From Campylobacter sp. (GTDB lineage Bacteria > Campylobacterota > Campylobacteria > Campylobacterales > Campylobacteraceae): a stretch of 6,478 nucleotides of DNA. Under the pieces are notes generated by a model. It was given only the letters and a program-made list of their open reading frames with translations. It had not been told where the DNA came from and ran no database searches. Shown here one piece after another: positions 4,734 through 6,478 of this stretch (within the stretch, counting starts at the first letter, position 1; each line of letters begins with the position of its first letter). The stretch covers positions 1 through 6,478 of the forward strand of contig JAFVMP010000016.1 in assembly GCA_017506845.1 (NCBI GenBank). Reading direction: 5' to 3'. The position numbers were made by a program, and so were the translations under genes.

Positions 4734-5522
4734 CACAATATTTTTTATCATTAAAATAAACATAATTATATAAAGTCCTAAAGCTAATTTTTTTTGAATT
4801 TGCTTATCAACTCTATGGCCAACTTTAACACCAAAATATACCCCAATTATCGAGCCAATACCTATCATTAAACCGGTTTTATAATCTACTAAATCAGCAT
4901 TTGCCAAACTAATAAGCCCAGCAAATGAGCTAAATACTACAAAAAATAACCCAATCGATACTGCCTTTTTAATATCCATTTTTAAAAATCCAACAAATAT
5001 CGGAGTTAAAAATAAAGCCCCACCAAGACCAACAGATATAGCTATGGCACCGACAAATACTCCTACACCAAACATTATAGGCTTTGAGATCTCTTTTGGA
5101 TTTGTATTTTGTACATCGGCTTTAAAAAATTTAATTATCGCAACCAAAAGCATAAAAAGCACAGCTAATTTAAGCACTATACTAGGTGTATTAGCAACAA
5201 TTAACCCACTAAAACTCGCTCCAACAAGCCCTCCAATTCCAACTATAATCCCATCATTTAGCACTAATTTTTTATTTTTATAATTCACATAACTACCAAA
5301 TAACGCTCCCATAAACATCTGAAGCACACTAATACCAATTGCACTTTTAATATCAAAACCCAAATTTAGTAGTATTGGAACCAATATCGTACCACCACCA
5401 ATACCAAAAAATCCACTAACAAACCCAATTCCCATACCAATTAAGACAAAGATAATAAACGCTGTAATTATCGCCATCATAGGCATATTATCAAACATTA
5501 TTAAACTAAATTCGCCAATCAT
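4728..5522 (-). CDS. TauE/SafE-family (formerly DUF81) membrane permease
   Basis: This 264-aa integral membrane protein has the internal duplication typical of TauE/SafE permeases: GFVSGFFGIGGGTILVPILL (33-52) in the first half and GAIAISVGLGGALFLTPIF (158-176) in the second, each followed by a similar stretch (DIKSAIGIS at 57-65, DIKKAVSIG at 183-191). About eight hydrophobic segments are visible. Characterised family members are proposed to export sulfite, sulfoacetate or related sulfur anions, but most are uncharacterised and the substrate cannot be read from sequence. The ATG at 5522 is chosen because AAGG (5530-5533) lies 7 nt upstream; later Met9 and Met13 lack one. It is transcribed alone, converging on the lipoprotein gene and diverging from trpE. 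Confidence 0.88.
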   Translation of the reverse strand: MIGEFSLIMFDNMPMMAIITAFIIFVLIGMGIGFVSGFFGIGGGTILVPILLNLGFDIKSAIGISVLQMFMGALFGSYVNYKNKKLVLNDGIIVGIGGLVGASFSGLIVANTPSIVLKLAVLFMLLVAIIKFFKADVQNTNPKEISKPIMFGVGVFVGAIAISVGLGGALFLTPIFVGFLKMDIKKAVSIGLFFVVFSSFAGLISLANADLVDYKTGLMIGIGSIIGVYFGVKVGHRVDKQIQKKLALGLYIIMFILMIKNIVF

Positions 5523-5547
5523 TTTTATACCTTAAATTTAATACCAA

Positions 5548-5553
5548 ATTATA
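5548..5553 (-). promoter_or_regulatory. Putative -10 promoter of the TauE/SafE-family gene
   Basis: On the minus strand TATAAT lies 25 nt before the ATG, giving a predicted leader of about 19 nt that includes the AAGG ribosome binding site. Sequence prediction only, in AT-rich DNA. Confidence 0.45.
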
Positions 5554-5617
5554 ATAATCTTAATATAAAACTAGCTTTAAAAGATTAAATTTTAAGATTG
5601 ATAAAGAAAATTTTTTG

Positions 5618-5623
5618 TATAAT
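5618..5623 (+). promoter_or_regulatory. Putative -10 promoter of trpE
   Basis: TATAAT follows a TTTTTTG run and lies 30 nt before the trpE ATG. The predicted start near 5630 leaves a leader of about 24 nt holding GGAG (5645-5648), 5 nt from the ATG. There is no room for a Trp-rich leader peptide and attenuator hairpins downstream of this start. Confidence 0.55.
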
Positions 5624-5653
5624 ATTTTTTTAAAAAAACTTTTTGGAGCTAAA

Positions 5654-6478
5654 ATGCTTTTATATGATCCCACTATATATTTTAGAGAAATTTTAAGCAG
5701 ATATCCACGCTCATATCTAGCCGAAGATGAGACTCAAGCAATTATAGGAATTGATTGCGAATATATAAGTGGAGATGATTTTGCTAAGCTAAATGATAGG
5801 ATTAAAAATGGCAATAAAATCTCAAATTTTGCCGGACTTTTTGGAATTTTAAGCTATGAAGCAGTATATAAATTTGAAAAAATTGGCGATATCAAACCTA
5901 CGCTTTATGAGTTTCCACTATATCATTATAGCGATGCTAAAGCGTATTTACACTATGATAAACAAAGTAAAATTTATAGTTTTTATGGAGATAGTATCTA
6001 CTTTAAAGAGCTTGAAAATCTAAAACCTCAAAATATCCAAAATCAAAACTACTTCTACAATATAAAAAGTGATTTAAAAAATGAAAAAGAACACTATTTA
6101 AATATGATCCAAACTGCTAAAAAATATATAAAAAGTGGGGATATATTTCAAGTTGTTCTATCTAAAACCTTAGAGCTAGAGAGTGATTTTGATCCGCTTG
6201 AGTTTTATGAAATTTTAAAAATACAAAATCCTAGCCCATATATGTTTTACTATCCAAGTGAATTTGGAATTATAGTAGGTAGTAGTCCTGAGCTTGTAGT
6301 AGAGATTAAAAAGGGTATAATCCACACAAGCCCAATTGCTGGTACAAGAAAGCGTGGAGTAGATGCCAATGAAGATGAGAGTATAAAAAAAGAGCTTTTA
6401 AGCGATGAAAAAGAGCTTAGCGAGCATAGAATGCTTATTGATTTAGCTAGAAATGATATAGGTAAATTTGCTCTTAGA
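5654..6478 (+). CDS. trpE: Anthranilate synthase component I, 3' end missing
   Basis: The reading frame is open for 275 codons to the window end; family members are roughly 420-520 aa, so the C-terminal part is missing. The enzyme makes anthranilate from chorismate, using ammonia from a TrpG glutamine amidotransferase, as the first committed step of tryptophan synthesis. Chorismate-binding motifs are present: GDIFQVVLSK (162-171), PSPYMFYYP (194-202), GSSPEL (209-214), PIAGTRKRG (227-235) and DEKELSEHRMLIDLARNDIG (251-270). PIAGT rather than PIKGT separates it from aminodeoxychorismate synthase PabB, whose Lys attacks chorismate. The N-terminal region is short, and where Trp-inhibited enzymes carry LLES, the sequence reads YLAED (21-25), so feedback control may differ. 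The start has GGAG 5 nt upstream. Other trp genes probably follow outside the window. Confidence 0.92.
   Translation, partial: MLLYDPTIYFREILSRYPRSYLAEDETQAIIGIDCEYISGDDFAKLNDRIKNGNKISNFAGLFGILSYEAVYKFEKIGDIKPTLYEFPLYHYSDAKAYLHYDKQSKIYSFYGDSIYFKELENLKPQNIQNQNYFYNIKSDLKNEKEHYLNMIQTAKKYIKSGDIFQVVLSKTLELESDFDPLEFYEILKIQNPSPYMFYYPSEFGIIVGSSPELVVEIKKGIIHTSPIAGTRKRGVDANEDESIKKELLSDEKELSEHRMLIDLARNDIGKFALR

Noticed and set aside
5044..5283. Plus-strand open frame of 79 codons within the TauE/SafE gene
   Set aside because: Low-complexity Thr/Pro-rich translation caused by reading the membrane protein gene backwards.
4152..5522. Lipoprotein and TauE/SafE permease as extra parts of an oxyanion system with mod
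   Set aside because: The permease is on the opposite strand with its own promoter, and the lipoprotein has its own promoter; only proximity links them.
5654..6478. PabB (aminodeoxychorismate synthase)
   Set aside because: The motif is PIAGT, as in anthranilate synthase, not PIKGT with the PabB nucleophilic lysine.
1..6478. Mobile element, CRISPR array, RNA gene or phage remnant
   Set aside because: No spaced repeats, transposase or integrase motifs, tRNA-like folds or composition break were seen; all large frames are ordinary chromosomal genes.

Overview
The window is AT-rich chromosomal DNA (roughly 70% A+T by eye) with tightly packed genes, strong TATAAT-type -10 boxes behind T-rich stretches, and AAGGA/GGAG ribosome binding sites. 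Together with the protein sequences this points to Campylobacter or a close relative in the Campylobacterota. I do not assign a species. I see no IS element, integrase, tRNA, rRNA, CRISPR array or compositional break.

Layout. (1) 1-788, minus strand: mlaA, an outer-membrane lipoprotein for phospholipid retrieval, followed 3 bp later by the first 22 codons of a second exported protein, probably the periplasmic lipid carrier MlaC. (2) 789-957: divergent promoter region between mlaA and modE. (3) 958-4120, plus strand: a molybdate locus made of modE (winged-helix regulator with two Mop domains), a 144-bp AT-rich promoter/operator region, then modA, modC and modB. The spacing is 8 bp between modA and modC, and modC and modB share a 4-bp ATGA overlap. 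(4) 4152-4694, plus strand: a small glycine-rich lipoprotein, possibly of the DUF4136 type, with its own -10 box directly after the modB stop. (5) 4689-4733: a perfect 21-bp-stem hairpin that serves both convergent genes and contains both stop codons. (6) 4728-5522, minus strand: a TauE/SafE-family membrane permease. (7) 5523-5653: divergent promoter region. (8) 5654-6478, plus strand: the first 275 codons of trpE (anthranilate synthase component I), cut by the window end.

How the genes work together. ModA should bind molybdate (possibly also tungstate) in the periplasm, ModB forms the membrane channel and ModC drives uptake by ATP hydrolysis. ModE senses the intracellular oxyanion through its paired Mop domains and probably controls the modA promoter, which holds two near-perfect AT-rich inverted repeats. 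mlaA/mlaC, the lipoprotein, the permease and trpE appear to be separate housekeeping units.

No clearly new multi-gene system is visible. The best leads are an in-frame internal start with a good ribosome binding site inside modE that would yield a stand-alone two-Mop protein of 143 aa (like ModG molbindin), the repeated TATAAATAT elements and palindromes before modA, the modA-modC-modB gene order, and the shared terminator overlapping both stop codons.
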